64,000 bases of DNA from an uncultured Salinimicrobium sp. Lineage in GTDB: Bacteria > Bacteroidota > Bacteroidia > Flavobacteriales > Flavobacteriaceae. A program made the position numbers and the translations under genes. The stretch spans positions 289,819-353,818 of the forward strand of contig CAMPKA010000001.1 in the NCBI GenBank assembly GCA_946887075.1. The letters run 5' to 3'. Below are positions 26,522 to 36,347 of this stretch, one piece after another (position 1 is the first letter of the stretch; each line of letters begins with the position of its first letter). The notes under the pieces are model-generated. The model saw only the letters and a program-made list of their open reading frames with translations, did no database searches and was not told the origin of the DNA.

Positions 26522-26595
26522 GGGGGATTAGCTCAGCTGGCTAGAGCGTTTGGCTGGCAGCCAAAAGGTCATCGGTTCGACTCCGATATTCTCCA
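26522..26595 (+). tRNA. tRNA-Ala (anticodon GGC)
   Basis: Full cloverleaf of 74 nt. Acceptor stem GGGGGAT pairs with ATTCTCC and contains the G3-U70 pair that defines alanine tRNAs. D arm GCTC...GAGC, anticodon stem TTTGG/CCAAA with loop CTGGCAG (anticodon GGC), variable loop AGGTC, T arm ATCGG-TTCGACT-CCGAT, discriminator A. The following bases are CCT, so the CCA end is not encoded. It is a stand-alone gene with its own promoter and terminator. Confidence 0.95.
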
Positions 26596-26599
26596 CCTG

Positions 26600-26626
26600 A
26601 AGCCATCGCGGGAGCGGTGGCTTTTT
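26600..26626 (+). terminator. terminator after tRNA-Ala
   Basis: AGCCATCGC pairs with GCGGTGGCT (one G-T pair) around a short GGGA loop and is followed by TTTTT, 5 bp after the tRNA. Confidence 0.75.
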
Positions 26627-26648
26627 GCATTTGCAGCACCACGGCTTT

Positions 26649-27500
26649 TTACACGCCACCAAAGAGACGTACGCGGGCGATTATCTTTTCCACCGCAGTA
26701 GGAAGTGTTGGATCGATCCATGGATGCTTTCCACCGAATACGTGGTCGGAACCCTCCAGGAGGGTCAACTCGGATCCTGCGATCCAATGATGCAGGTCCT
26801 GGGCGTGCGAGACCGGCACAGTAGAATCTGCTGTTCCGTGAATGATCAGAACTGGTACAGCAATCTCCCTGGCAGCCCTTGAAACTGTAAATCGCAACTC
26901 GTTACGTTTGAAATCCTCATAAAACCCGTATAGGTGCGGCATTTGTTGTTTTGTTCGAGAATTCTCTACATAAGCGACGCCTCTTTCCTTCCACTGTTGC
27001 AGTTGCTCCCCTTCAGGAAAACGAATGCCGAGATCCTTCACTGCTGCCAAGGTAATGAGTTTGCTTATGCGGCGATCTTCAGCGGTCTTGAGCACAGCTA
27101 TAGCACCCCCTCTTGAATGGCCCATTAACAAAACTTCCCTATCTGCATTATAATCCTCCGCAAAAGCTTTCCCTGTGATCCAGTTCAAAACTGTGTCCAG
27201 GTCATCCATTTCCTTACTGAAGGTATTTTCACCAAAAGCTTGCAGATCGGAAAACGCGGTGAGGTCCTCAATGGTACAGCCGTTAAATGCAAAACCGAAT
27301 TTCACGAAGATAAAGCCTTCCGAGGCAAAGCGTCTCCCCATTTGGCTCCAGTAACCCCAGTCTTTGAATCCTTTATATCCATGACAGAAAAGAAGTATCG
27401 GTTTGGATCCTTCGATTGATTCGTCTACATATACGTCGGTCCACACAGGGCGTCCGTGGGAGCCCTGAAGTGGAATGTTTTCATTTTCTGTTATCATCAT
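26649..27500 (-). CDS. alpha/beta hydrolase (dienelactone-hydrolase-like)
   Basis: 283-aa serine hydrolase without a signal peptide. Triad: Ser in LLMGHSRGGAIAVL, Asp in IIHGTADSTVPVSHA and His in GSDHVFGGKHPW. The oxyanion region is LLFCHGYKGFKDW. It resembles bacterial alpha/beta hydrolases of unknown substrate. Its ATG overlaps the stop of the AddB-like gene (ATGA), so it is likely translated from the same message. Confidence 0.87.
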   Translation of the reverse strand: MMITENENIPLQGSHGRPVWTDVYVDESIEGSKPILLFCHGYKGFKDWGYWSQMGRRFASEGFIFVKFGFAFNGCTIEDLTAFSDLQAFGENTFSKEMDDLDTVLNWITGKAFAEDYNADREVLLMGHSRGGAIAVLKTAEDRRISKLITLAAVKDLGIRFPEGEQLQQWKERGVAYVENSRTKQQMPHLYGFYEDFKRNELRFTVSRAAREIAVPVLIIHGTADSTVPVSHAQDLHHWIAGSELTLLEGSDHVFGGKHPWIDPTLPTAVEKIIARVRLFGGV

Positions 27501-30250
27501 CTTTGCTTTATCTCTTTTTCAAGGAAAGGAACTTCAGGGTCACATATTTCCAGAATGAGGCTTTTAAGTTGCGCACCATATACTTCCATAACCTCCTTTG
27601 TGATGACATGATCCTTTTTTGCTCCATTTCCAGTCTTGTCTTTTTTTGCAAATCTCAAAAATCCTCCCTTCATATTCTTAAAGGAAATGATGCCTGCCTC
27701 TACAGGAAATTCCAAAGAGCCGGAACGATCCAGTAAGAGCGTGTACAGTAAAACCTGGAACGATTTTGAATACTTGTCGTAATCGGAAATGATTTCCTCC
27801 CACTGAACGATCTCCACTTTATTCTGCTCCACTTTCCCGGTTTTGTAATCGATAATCCGGGTGGTTCCGTTAATCTGATCCACCCTATCCACAGTTCCCC
27901 GAAGATAAACCGGAAATCCCAGCTCCATCACCGGAAATTCTTCCCTGAGCCTCTGCTCAACTTGAAGTAGCCTGATGTTGTTTCCCTGATCCACCAGTCT
28001 CAGTTCGTAATCAAGAAAGTTCAGAATATAGCGTTTGGCCACCTCGAGTATCAGCAAATTCTTTCCTCTGGTGATGGGGGATCTCGAATAATGTTTCCGG
28101 AATTGCGCTTCAACCTCTTTCCCTGCCGCCTGCCTGGCGGAATACAAACGGTCCTTGTCTAAAACGGATCCGACCCAGGGTCTGTAGAAATTCTCCAGGG
28201 TGTCATGGACGACGGAACCTAAAGTGTTAAACGCCACTGTTTCCTCTACCTCTTCCTGTTGCGGTATATCAAGAAGATACTTTTTGTAAAAATCCAGAGG
28301 ATTTCGGATGTATGTGGAAAGAGCCGAAGGAGAAAAACCGTTTGCCGCCAATTTTTTTATTTTAAGCAGTATCTCTGGGGTTTTCCTCACTTCCCTCGGA
28401 TCTTTCGACACCGGCGGAACCCTTGGAGATATCTGGAAATTTTTCATTTCGTGATTCTGCTGAGGCTCGATTTCCAATTGCTGGAGGAACCGGCTTTTTT
28501 CTCCCGCATTCAGGCCTGAGCTTTCCGTATTGTAGAGCAGGTGAATCCTTTCCGACCGTTGAAGAAGATGATAGAAATGATAGGCATATACGGCATCCTT
28601 TTCGCGATAAGTGGGTAGATCAAAGTAATACTTCAGGTCGTACGGAATAAAGGAATTGGAGGACTTCCCAGAAGGGAACACGCCCTCATTTACGGAGGTT
28701 ACAATGACATTTTTGAAATCCAGAACGCGGCTTTCCAGGACGCCCATGATCTGCAATCCGGAAAAAGGCTCCCCCTTGAAATCCACCTTCTTTGTCACCA
28801 GGATCTCCCGGAATAGGCGATAAAGGCTCTTGATTGACTTGATATAGGAGTACTGGTCGATAAGATGCTCCAGTTGATTCAACAGGATATGGTGTTGATA
28901 TAGAAATTCCAGGGTTAGCTTATCCCTTTCACTGTCAAGCCTGTCTCTGACCTGCAGCAGTACATTTTGCATGGAACGGACAGCCCTAAGCGGATCCTTT
29001 CCCCAGTCGCTCAAACAAAATTCCAGTACCTGAGAACTCGCAGGGGCAAGGAAGGCACGAATTTCCTGCCAACTTATGAAGATGAGATTCTCCGCTTTGA
29101 TCCATTTCATAAGCTTCCGGGCAAGGCCGTCGGTAGCTTTCAGGATCAACGGATGATTACAGACTGCTGTCAAATCCTTGTAGTACCAGTTGTTATTGTC
29201 GTCCCTACAATGCATCTTGAGCAGGTGATCAAATAGAGATGTCACCGGAGCGTTTTTCAGGGGAAATCCCATGGTAATGTTGAGTTCTGCAACATTAGGG
29301 GGAAGGGAATTTAGGACAGGAAGCAGAAGATCCTCATCACCGAGTACTACCGCTGTTTCCTTGAGTTCCTCCTCAGACATTGCCGCCAGTATCTCTCCTA
29401 CGTATTTCGCCTGACCGATATTGCCCGGTATCCCAATCATCCGGATCTTCTTATCCGCTGCGAAATGATTGCTTATTATTTTGGGAGCCTCTTGCTGATA
29501 AAATGACCACTCCCTGAAATACTTTCGCATGAAAAAGGCCACATCATGATCCTGATCCTCAAGAAAGGCCTTCTCAAGATCCCAAAAGACCTCGGCCCTT
29601 CCATTATCCAGCATCTGCTGAAAAATCAATTGTTCAGAGGCGTTCAGCGCATTGAAGCCGATCATGATGAATTGTCCCTTACTTTGCTCAAGGTAATCCG
29701 GTATCCGCTGAACCGCCTTTCTGTAAATCATGCCCTGGTATGCCTGGCCCTTTTCAGATAAGGCCTCACTCAGTTCTTTATAGTAATGCGGGAGGCGGTT
29801 CCAGAATTCGAGGTAATTCTCAATCAGCGGAGTTCTCTTGGAGTCTCTATACCACTGTCCAAGCTCCTGCACATTCCCAAGATAGCCAAAGAAGTCGCCG
29901 TGGTCCACCAGGTATCGATCAATTTCATTGAAGTCGTGGAGCAGCGTCTGTGCCCAGGATGAAAACACCTCGAAGTTCTCGGTCTTGTCGCGGGGAGTAC
30001 AGGAGCAGTAAACCTTATAAAACTCAAATAGAACCCTAACTGGATCCACGGCTTTGAGGTCAGCCACCTCTTCTGTAAATTCCTGTATGCTGAGAACCCG
30101 GGGGGCAAAACCGGGCTTTCTGATCAATCGCGCCAGCTGATGAAGCAGGTAGGAACCTGCTCTCTTTCCTGGAAGAACAAAGGTGTAAGATGAAATCTCG
30201 GAATCTCTAGACAATATTTCTTCAAGTACCCCGGAGATGAATGGTTTCAT
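27497..30250 (-). CDS. addB: AddB-like PD-(D/E)XK exonuclease subunit
   Basis: 917-aa protein with a degenerate helicase domain and a C-terminal nuclease, as in the AddB subunit of AddAB-type double-strand-break repair. The N-terminal pseudo-Walker region reads LPGKRAGSYLLHQL (no GKT/S). Nuclease motifs near residue 815-835 include GTVDRVDQ and IIDYKTGK, which carry the Asp and Asp-x-Lys. The Fe-S cysteine set of Bacillus AddB near the C-terminus (four Cys) is not present. The partner AddA-like gene is not adjacent but about 3 kb away (33210-36347), with ompA and kbl between. Only 10 bp separate the ATG from a terminator hairpin. Confidence 0.83.
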   Translation of the reverse strand: MKPFISGVLEEILSRDSEISSYTFVLPGKRAGSYLLHQLARLIRKPGFAPRVLSIQEFTEEVADLKAVDPVRVLFEFYKVYCSCTPRDKTENFEVFSSWAQTLLHDFNEIDRYLVDHGDFFGYLGNVQELGQWYRDSKRTPLIENYLEFWNRLPHYYKELSEALSEKGQAYQGMIYRKAVQRIPDYLEQSKGQFIMIGFNALNASEQLIFQQMLDNGRAEVFWDLEKAFLEDQDHDVAFFMRKYFREWSFYQQEAPKIISNHFAADKKIRMIGIPGNIGQAKYVGEILAAMSEEELKETAVVLGDEDLLLPVLNSLPPNVAELNITMGFPLKNAPVTSLFDHLLKMHCRDDNNNWYYKDLTAVCNHPLILKATDGLARKLMKWIKAENLIFISWQEIRAFLAPASSQVLEFCLSDWGKDPLRAVRSMQNVLLQVRDRLDSERDKLTLEFLYQHHILLNQLEHLIDQYSYIKSIKSLYRLFREILVTKKVDFKGEPFSGLQIMGVLESRVLDFKNVIVTSVNEGVFPSGKSSNSFIPYDLKYYFDLPTYREKDAVYAYHFYHLLQRSERIHLLYNTESSGLNAGEKSRFLQQLEIEPQQNHEMKNFQISPRVPPVSKDPREVRKTPEILLKIKKLAANGFSPSALSTYIRNPLDFYKKYLLDIPQQEEVEETVAFNTLGSVVHDTLENFYRPWVGSVLDKDRLYSARQAAGKEVEAQFRKHYSRSPITRGKNLLILEVAKRYILNFLDYELRLVDQGNNIRLLQVEQRLREEFPVMELGFPVYLRGTVDRVDQINGTTRIIDYKTGKVEQNKVEIVQWEEIISDYDKYSKSFQVLLYTLLLDRSGSLEFPVEAGIISFKNMKGGFLRFAKKDKTGNGAKKDHVITKEVMEVYGAQLKSLILEICDPEVPFLEKEIKQR

Positions 30251-30254
30251 ATGA

Positions 30255-30262
30255 TAAAATTA
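30255..30262 (-). promoter_or_regulatory. possible -7 box of the AddB-like gene
   Basis: Minus strand reads TAATTTTA (TAnnTTTA), 4 bp before the ATG at 30250 and directly merged with the T tract of the ompA terminator. If used, the transcript is nearly leaderless. Confidence 0.3.
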
Positions 30263-30294
30263 AAAAACGCCCCGGGGAAACCGGGACGTTTTTT
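30262..30294 (-). terminator. terminator of ompA (minus strand)
   Basis: GC-rich hairpin: on the minus strand AAAAAACGTCCCGG, loop TTTCC, then CCGGGGCGTTTTTT (one mismatch). It lies 26 bp after the ompA stop. The A and T runs on both flanks make it potentially bidirectional. Confidence 0.8.
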
Positions 30295-30319
30295 CAATAA
30301 TTATTCAAGTTATCAGGTT

Positions 30320-31765
30320 CTACTCATCAGTATCGGTAGTATCCATTTCATCCGTGGTAGTGGTATCCACCCCGTCAATAGTATCCTCCTCAACCTCAGT
30401 ATCCTTCATCTCACGTTCCTTATCAAGAGAAATCTCCACCCTTCGGTTGGCCTGTCTTCCCTGAGCGGTATTGTTCGACTCAATGGGTTGTGTCTCCCCG
30501 TATCCTTCCGAGGTAAGACGACTTTCTGGAATGCCAGCCTCGATCAGGAAGGTTCTTACGGATGCGGCTCTTTCCCTGGATAATTTCTCGTTATACTCCT
30601 CACTTCCGGTGCTGTCTGTATGACCTTCAATGTGGAAGATCGTCTGAGGGTATTCCTGCATGATATCCGCAATGGCCTGCAAGGTTTCTTCGGATTCTGG
30701 ACGAATGGTCGCCTTGTCAAGATCGAAGAGAATAGTTCTTGAGTATTCATTAAGCTCCTCAATCACCTCAACCGTAGGCTCCGGACATCCATTATTCGCA
30801 GCGGTACCTGCTACTTCAGGACACTCGTCATCCTTATCGAGTACGCCATCCTCATCCATATCCTCCCATGGGCATCCGTTATTTTCTTCAGGTCCGGCCT
30901 CATCTGGACATTCGTCATCAGCATCTCTTATTCCGTCTCCATCAGCATCTGGACAACCGTTTAATTGCTCTGTACCTGCAACGGTAGGGCATTCATCTTG
31001 AGGATCTGCCACTCCGTCTCCATCTGTATCAGGACAACCATCGAATTCTGCCAGACCTGCTTCCTCTGGGCACTGGTCATTCCTGTCCTGGATACCGTCT
31101 CCGTCAGAGTCAGGACATCCGTTATACTGTTCAAGTCCGGCGACTTCTGGACATTCATCGTCTTCGTCATATATACCGTCCCCGTCTGTATCCTTACCTC
31201 CTATTGCAAATTTGATCCCCAGCGAATGCTGCCAATGTGAATTACTGTTATTTTCGAAGGTGTGCTTGTACATCGTCTGGAGCGCAATCCCGAAGTGATC
31301 GGAAAACCAGAAATTGATTCCCCCAGTTCCGTCTAGCGTTCCTACCCCTTCTTCATCCAACCAGGTATATCCACCACCGACACCCAGGAAAGGATCAAAC
31401 CAGCCTTCATCACTAAAGCTGTAGTTAAAGGTTCCATCCAATCCGAAATAGGTAAGGTCATCCCATCTTTCATCTCCAAATTTATCTATACTGTTCACCG
31501 ATCCGGCAGCCTCGAAGTAGAACCCTCCGCCGATGTGCCTTGCAACTGTCACTCTGGATATTCCTGGAATGATGTTCCAGTGATCTCCTGTGTTGAAGAA
31601 TTCACTGAAATAGCCCCCCAGAGGTGCGTCTTCGCCAGTGGGATAATAATCCACCGCATTAATCCCAAGGCCAAGAGCCCACGGATTATTCTCGTCCTGA
31701 GCCTGGACGGAACCACAGCAAAGAACGAAAAATGAAGCCAATAAAAGTCTGCTTAGATGTTTCAT
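30320..31765 (-). CDS. OmpA-family outer-membrane protein with TSP3 repeats
   Basis: 481 aa. Signal peptide MKHLSRLLLASFFVLCC...VQAQ, then an eight-strand-type beta-barrel region (residues about 25-195), five thrombospondin type 3 (calcium-binding) repeats of the pattern D-x-DGDGIxDxxDxCPexxG...NGCPd, and a C-terminal peptidoglycan-binding OmpA domain (ILFDLDKATIRPESEE; IEGHTDSTGSEEYNEKLSRERA; RLTSEGYGE). The tail after the domain is unusually acidic and Thr-rich (DTEVEEDTIDGVDTTTTDE). It anchors the outer membrane to peptidoglycan. A perfect promoter precedes it. Confidence 0.95.
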   Translation of the reverse strand: MKHLSRLLLASFFVLCCGSVQAQDENNPWALGLGINAVDYYPTGEDAPLGGYFSEFFNTGDHWNIIPGISRVTVARHIGGGFYFEAAGSVNSIDKFGDERWDDLTYFGLDGTFNYSFSDEGWFDPFLGVGGGYTWLDEEGVGTLDGTGGINFWFSDHFGIALQTMYKHTFENNSNSHWQHSLGIKFAIGGKDTDGDGIYDEDDECPEVAGLEQYNGCPDSDGDGIQDRNDQCPEEAGLAEFDGCPDTDGDGVADPQDECPTVAGTEQLNGCPDADGDGIRDADDECPDEAGPEENNGCPWEDMDEDGVLDKDDECPEVAGTAANNGCPEPTVEVIEELNEYSRTILFDLDKATIRPESEETLQAIADIMQEYPQTIFHIEGHTDSTGSEEYNEKLSRERAASVRTFLIEAGIPESRLTSEGYGETQPIESNNTAQGRQANRRVEISLDKEREMKDTEVEEDTIDGVDTTTTDEMDTTDTDE

Positions 31766-31797
31766 ATTGAAGAGTTTAATTTCTTAGTTAGTCAGAA

Positions 31798-31828
31798 CAA
31801 AAGTAGACTGATAATCATTATTAACAAA
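31798..31828 (-). promoter_or_regulatory. promoter of ompA (perfect Bacteroidota consensus)
   Basis: Minus strand reads TTTG (31828-31825), 19 bp, TACTTTTG (31805-31798), an exact match to the TTTG-N19-TAnnTTTG consensus. The leader is about 26 nt. Confidence 0.75.
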
Positions 31829-31924
31829 GCTTAATCTAATAAAGTTTTCTTAATAAAGCCGGCGGAACGCCCATTATTAGGGCCTTCCAAAGCCCTAGTT
31901 TTGAGAAAAGTATAAAATTTTAAT

Positions 31925-31960
31925 AAAAAAGGAGGTGCCGCATAGGTGCCGCAACCTCCC
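31925..31960 (-). terminator. terminator of the AddA-like/kbl unit
   Basis: Minus strand GGAGGT...ACCTCC stem with a 17-nt inner segment that contains a repeated GCGGCACCT, followed by TTTTTTATT. It lies about 23 bp after the kbl stop. A second hairpin AGGGC...GCCCT (about 31876-31898) sits further on in the same intergenic region. Confidence 0.7.
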
Positions 31961-31982
31961 TTGGAAATGCTCGCAAAGATGA

Positions 31983-33179
31983 TCAGGAAATTACTTTAAG
32001 CTCCTTTCCTACTTTTTTAAAGGCCGCTATGGCTTTGTCAAGATGTTCCGTTGTATGGGCTGCTGAAAGTTGCACCCGGATTCTGGCTTTGCCTCTGGGC
32101 ACAACGGGATTAAAGAACCCGATGACGTAAATCCCCTCCTCCAGAAGTCGTTCAGCCATCTCCTGGGAAAGCTTGGCATCGTAGAGCATGACCGGCACTA
32201 TAGCCGCGTCTCCGTCGATGATATCAAAACCAGCTTCTTTGATCCCTTTTTTGAAATAGGCTGTATTGGATTTCAGTCGATTTCTTAGAGAATCATCCTT
32301 TTCCAGGATTTCAAACACCTTTATTGTAGCCCCTACAATGGAAGGCGCCAGAGAATTGGAAAAAAGATACGGCCGGGAGCGCTGACGAAGCATTTCGATG
32401 ATCTCCTTTTTCCCGGTAGTGTATCCTCCCATTGCACCTCCCAGAGCTTTCCCAAGGGTTCCAGTGATGATGTCTATTCTGCCGAGCACTCCCTTGGCTT
32501 CCAGAGTACCGATTCCATTTTCGCCGATAAAGCCCGTCGCATGAGCTTCGTCTATCATGACCAGGGCGTCATGCTTTTCCGCCAGGTCACAAATTGCATC
32601 CAATGGCGCCACCAGACCATCCATGGAAAATACGCCGTCGGTCACAATGATTTTAAAACGGGCTCCATCTTCCTTCGCCTTCAGGAGCTGCCGTTCAAGA
32701 TCTTCCATATCACTATTCTCATACCGGTACCTGGATGCCTTACAAAGTCGAACTCCGTCTATGATGGAAGCATGATTCAAGGAATCTGAGATGATCGCGT
32801 CTTCTTTCGAAAACAGTGGTTCAAAAACCCCTCCGTTCGCATCAAAGGCCGCAGCATAGAGAATGGTGTCCTCAGTACCATAAAAGGCCGCTATTTTCCT
32901 CTCAAGGTTCTTGTGGATATCCTGGGTACCGCAGATAAACCGCACGCTCGACATCCCGAAGCCATGAGAATCAAGGGTATCCTTAGCCGCCTGAATTACC
33001 TCGGGATGTGAGGAGAGTCCGAGATAATTGTTCGCGCAGAAGTTGATCACCTTTTTCCCGCCCTGGATTTCGATCTCCGCGCCCTGGGGAGAAGTGATCA
33101 CCCGTTCTTTTTTATACAACCCCTCCTCCTTGATTTTTTCAATCTCCTCTTGTAGATAATCTTTTAATCCCGTGTACAT
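31983..33179 (-). CDS. kbl: glycine C-acetyltransferase (2-amino-3-ketobutyrate CoA ligase)
   Basis: PLP enzyme of threonine breakdown: aminoketobutyrate plus CoA gives glycine and acetyl-CoA. Length 398 aa. Motifs: [31 protein letters not shown] with the Asp that binds the pyridine N, and the PLP-lysine segment [13 protein letters not shown]. It starts 30 bp after the AddA-like gene on the same strand and is followed by a terminator. The partner threonine dehydrogenase is not in this window. Confidence 0.95.
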   Translation of the reverse strand: MYTGLKDYLQEEIEKIKEEGLYKKERVITSPQGAEIEIQGGKKVINFCANNYLGLSSHPEVIQAAKDTLDSHGFGMSSVRFICGTQDIHKNLERKIAAFYGTEDTILYAAAFDANGGVFEPLFSKEDAIISDSLNHASIIDGVRLCKASRYRYENSDMEDLERQLLKAKEDGARFKIIVTDGVFSMDGLVAPLDAICDLAEKHDALVMIDEAHATGFIGENGIGTLEAKGVLGRIDIITGTLGKALGGAMGGYTTGKKEIIEMLRQRSRPYLFSNSLAPSIVGATIKVFEILEKDDSLRNRLKSNTAYFKKGIKEAGFDIIDGDAAIVPVMLYDAKLSQEMAERLLEEGIYVIGFFNPVVPRGKARIRVQLSAAHTTEHLDKAIAAFKKVGKELKVIS

Positions 33180-33209
33180 GTTCTGTTTTTTTACAAAATT
33201 AGAATTCTT

Positions 33210-36200
33210 TTAGACAACCTTCACCGAAATAGACCGGTTGATATAAACCAGCAGGTTCTGGCCCCGATCATATCCCATCTCCTGTAGGAGATCACTATAG
33301 GTGGAAACCTGGAGCTCGTGCTGTGCGCGTGGAACCCCGGTTTTATAATCTATAACCGTAGCGGTTTTCCCCTTGATACAGATCCTGTCCGGTCGAAGAA
33401 CATCCCCATCGGCTGAAATCATTGCCTGCTCCGTATGGCAGGTGTAATCTTTGGAATAGAATTCCTTTAATGAAGGATGGTTGATAACCTGCCGGATTGA
33501 TGTCTCGATTTCAGATGCCTCAGCATCTCTGAGAACCCCTTTTTCCAGGGCATGCTGCATTACAGAAGGAACATCCTCCTCCGTATATACCCCAGCAAAC
33601 AGATCGTGGATCAGTTGCCCCTTCTCAATTGCTTCTTTGCGCTCCGAATCCCATATTAATCCGGCCCTGGTGATCAGGTTAATGCCGCGGCGGTCGGTTG
33701 GAGAGGAATAAAAACCCTCCTGGTAAGGCACAGAGGTAGGTTCCTTTTCGGTTGGAGGAAGGTCCAGGGGATCCCCGAAATGATAATCAAGGGAACCAGT
33801 CCAAAGACCCTTCTGCTTGAGATATGAGATCAAAAGGCCGGAAACGGTGTTCTCCTTTTCATTCCCATCCGAATTCAGGTCGAGAGAAGAAATCACAAAA
33901 AGCTGTTTCTCTGCCCTTGTCATGGCTACGTAGAGCACATTCAAGGTATCGAGCTGACTGTTGCAGCAAAGTTCCCTGAACTTCGATGCCGCCTCATCAC
34001 CCCATGACAGCATCCTTTCTGCAGCCCGCAGATTGGCGACCGGAATCGAATCCGGCACCTGAAAAGGAAGTCTCAACCAAAGCTTTTCATTTCTCACATT
34101 CCTGATCAGGTCATTGGCGAACGGGTAAATGACGATAGGGAATTCCAGTCCTTTAGCCTTGTGAATGGTCAGTAACTGAACAGCGTTTACGCCTTCGGGA
34201 ACTACAATACTCAGATCATCCTTTTTTTGCTCCCATAGCTCGAGATATTCAAAGATCCCTGCCCCTTTCGAATGGGCGGATTCGAAGACAAAATCAAGAA
34301 AGAACTGAAGATAGGCGTCGGGTTTTTCTGCCAGACGAAACGCCCTGATGACATATTCCGCAGCTTCGTATACTGAAATCCTGTGCAGGACTTCCGGATC
34401 TAACTCGAAGCCGTGACCGCGGAGGAAATCGAAAAAAGAGGATCCTTCCCGGTCCAGACCTTCTGACAGGAACTTAAATTCCTCTTCTGTCTTGAGCCTC
34501 GTATCCAGAAGGTACCTCAGAATTTCATAGCGCAGTGATTTCTCGCCCGGCTCCAGACTGTATTGCAATACAGCATTAATAAATCTCACTTCCGGAGATC
34601 TGGAAACAAGCAGGCTTTCAGCTGAGATAATGGGCAACCCATGCTCTGAAAGACGATTGGCAATGGCAAAGCCTTCCTTTTTGGTTCGGGTAAGTATGCA
34701 GATATCGCTTAAAGCAACCTCCTTTTCTCTCAGAGCAAGAATAGTAGTCAGCACCTTATCTGGGAAAAGCTCCATCTCTTCTTCCTTATTCTCCGCCTGG
34801 ATAAAGGAAAGATTCACATACCCCTCGGACCGGGATACTTCCTCCTGCTCGCTTTTCTGGTAAAGCCGTCTGTGCTGCTCATTTTCAAAACATGACGAGG
34901 CAAAATGAAAAAACCTGTTGTTGAAATCCACAATGGTCCTGGCACTTCTGTAATTTTTTGGAAGTACGAGCACTTCCGGCCTCTCAACGGTAAAAGGATG
35001 TTGCCTGGCACACAACTCCATGAATTGCTCCGCCTTCCCTCCTCGCCAGCGATAAATCGACTGTTTGGCATCTCCGACCAAAGTCAGGCTGCTAAAAAAA
35101 CCGTTTTGATGTTCGGATTCAAGGTTATGGCCAATCAGGGGGATCAGGTTGTTCCACTGCAGCTCAGAAGTGTCCTGGAATTCATCGATGAAGTAATGCT
35201 GATACCGCTCTCCCAGGCGTTCATATATAAAAGGTACAGGCTGTTCTCGAACGGTAGCCGCTATGGTGGCATTGAAATCGGAAATAAGTACCATGGCATT
35301 TTCCTGCTTGATCTCGGAAACCTGATTCTGGATTTCACTCAGCAGGGAAAGCGGGACAAGTTCCTTTTCAACGGCTTGAATGAACTGTATTTGCAGGATA
35401 AGCTCCCTTGCCCTGGTACAGGCATCGGAAATCTCCGGCTGGATCTTATCCAGAATGTTCTGCTTTGCGGGAGGCGTTTTTTTCGGATAAAGCTTATCCG
35501 TAGCGATATTCCTCAGCCATGATTGCTCAACATTTTCAGGGATTTTACCCAGGAGCAATTGATCAAAAAATTTAGGACAGGATTTTCTCGTAAAATGTTC
35601 TGCCTCCAGTTCATGATCCTTTAAAAGTTCAAAAAAGGTCCGGCCAAGGCTGGTCAGCGTGTTCTCGAGCTCCTTTCTATGGTTGCTTAAAATTTTCGCA
35701 TAATTCTGGAAATCTTCCAGGTTTCGGTCTTGCAGGAGCCGGACAAAAGGCGCACTGGTTTCAGCCGTCAGCAGTTTGGAAATTTCAAAAAGGTCCAGTC
35801 CAATATCCCAGCTTTTGTCCTCATCTGTTTTGCCCAAGGTGTAATCGACCAATACCCTTGTAAGCTGGGGATCTTCTCCGGCCTTCGCCAGCAATCGATC
35901 CACCGCCTCCTTTAGGATATCTTCCGTATTAAGGGCAACCTCGAAATTCAGGGGAAGTTCCAGATCTTTGGCAAATGTGCGCAGTACCCGGTGCGTGAAC
36001 CCATCAATGGTAGAAACCTCAAAAGAAGCATAATTATGAATGATCTGCTTTAAGAGCTTGCGACTTTTTTGTTTCACCTGCGCCTCAGAAAGCGATACCG
36101 ACTGAAGGATATCCTCGAGGAAGTCCTGGTCCTTAGCTGATTTGTCCTCCCGGGCCAGAACCTGAAGGCTTTCAAGGATTCTGGATTTCATTTCGGAAAC

Positions 36201-36347
36201 AGCTTTATTGGTGAAAGTTATAGCCAGAATGTTCCGGAAGCTCTCGTTACCGGGGGTGGTCAGCAGTAAGATAAGATATTTCTTTACCAGCGTATAGGTT
36301 TTTCCTGATCCTGCCGATGCATCAAAAATGGTGAACTGGTTTTCCAA
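33210..36347 (-). CDS. addA: AddA-like UvrD/REP helicase-nuclease
   Basis: 1045-aa protein combining a superfamily 1 helicase with a C-terminal PD-(D/E)XK nuclease, as in AddA/RecB for end resection at double-strand breaks. Walker A is DASAGSGKTYTLVKKYL (Lys16), motif II is IDEFQDTSELQW near residue 395, motif III LVGDAKQSIYRWRGG, motif V/VI NAVQLLTIHKAKGLEFP and NVLYVAMTRAEKQLFV. The nuclease motif VIDYKTG is near residue 1005. No DNA-binding zinc or Fe-S cysteine motif is visible. The companion AddB-like gene is at 27497-30250. No Chi-like site can be deduced. Confidence 0.88.
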   Translation of the reverse strand: MENQFTIFDASAGSGKTYTLVKKYLILLLTTPGNESFRNILAITFTNKAVSEMKSRILESLQVLAREDKSAKDQDFLEDILQSVSLSEAQVKQKSRKLLKQIIHNYASFEVSTIDGFTHRVLRTFAKDLELPLNFEVALNTEDILKEAVDRLLAKAGEDPQLTRVLVDYTLGKTDEDKSWDIGLDLFEISKLLTAETSAPFVRLLQDRNLEDFQNYAKILSNHRKELENTLTSLGRTFFELLKDHELEAEHFTRKSCPKFFDQLLLGKIPENVEQSWLRNIATDKLYPKKTPPAKQNILDKIQPEISDACTRARELILQIQFIQAVEKELVPLSLLSEIQNQVSEIKQENAMVLISDFNATIAATVREQPVPFIYERLGERYQHYFIDEFQDTSELQWNNLIPLIGHNLESEHQNGFFSSLTLVGDAKQSIYRWRGGKAEQFMELCARQHPFTVERPEVLVLPKNYRSARTIVDFNNRFFHFASSCFENEQHRRLYQKSEQEEVSRSEGYVNLSFIQAENKEEEMELFPDKVLTTILALREKEVALSDICILTRTKKEGFAIANRLSEHGLPIISAESLLVSRSPEVRFINAVLQYSLEPGEKSLRYEILRYLLDTRLKTEEEFKFLSEGLDREGSSFFDFLRGHGFELDPEVLHRISVYEAAEYVIRAFRLAEKPDAYLQFFLDFVFESAHSKGAGIFEYLELWEQKKDDLSIVVPEGVNAVQLLTIHKAKGLEFPIVIYPFANDLIRNVRNEKLWLRLPFQVPDSIPVANLRAAERMLSWGDEAASKFRELCCNSQLDTLNVLYVAMTRAEKQLFVISSLDLNSDGNEKENTVSGLLISYLKQKGLWTGSLDYHFGDPLDLPPTEKEPTSVPYQEGFYSSPTDRRGINLITRAGLIWDSERKEAIEKGQLIHDLFAGVYTEEDVPSVMQHALEKGVLRDAEASEIETSIRQVINHPSLKEFYSKDYTCHTEQAMISADGDVLRPDRICIKGKTATVIDYKTGVPRAQHELQVSTYSDLLQEMGYDRGQNLLVYINRSISVKVV

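Noticed and set aside
30900..31200. Tandem DNA repeat inside ompA
   Set aside because: The repetition is explained by five thrombospondin type 3 protein repeats; the DNA has diverged between units.
31870..31905. AGGGC...GCCCT hairpin as a riboswitch or RNA gene
   Set aside because: Single short hairpin between kbl and ompA without conserved context; may be a second terminator, but nothing supports more.
34905..35522. 205-aa plus-strand frame inside the AddA-like gene
   Set aside because: Antisense shadow; no promoter, no recognisable domain.
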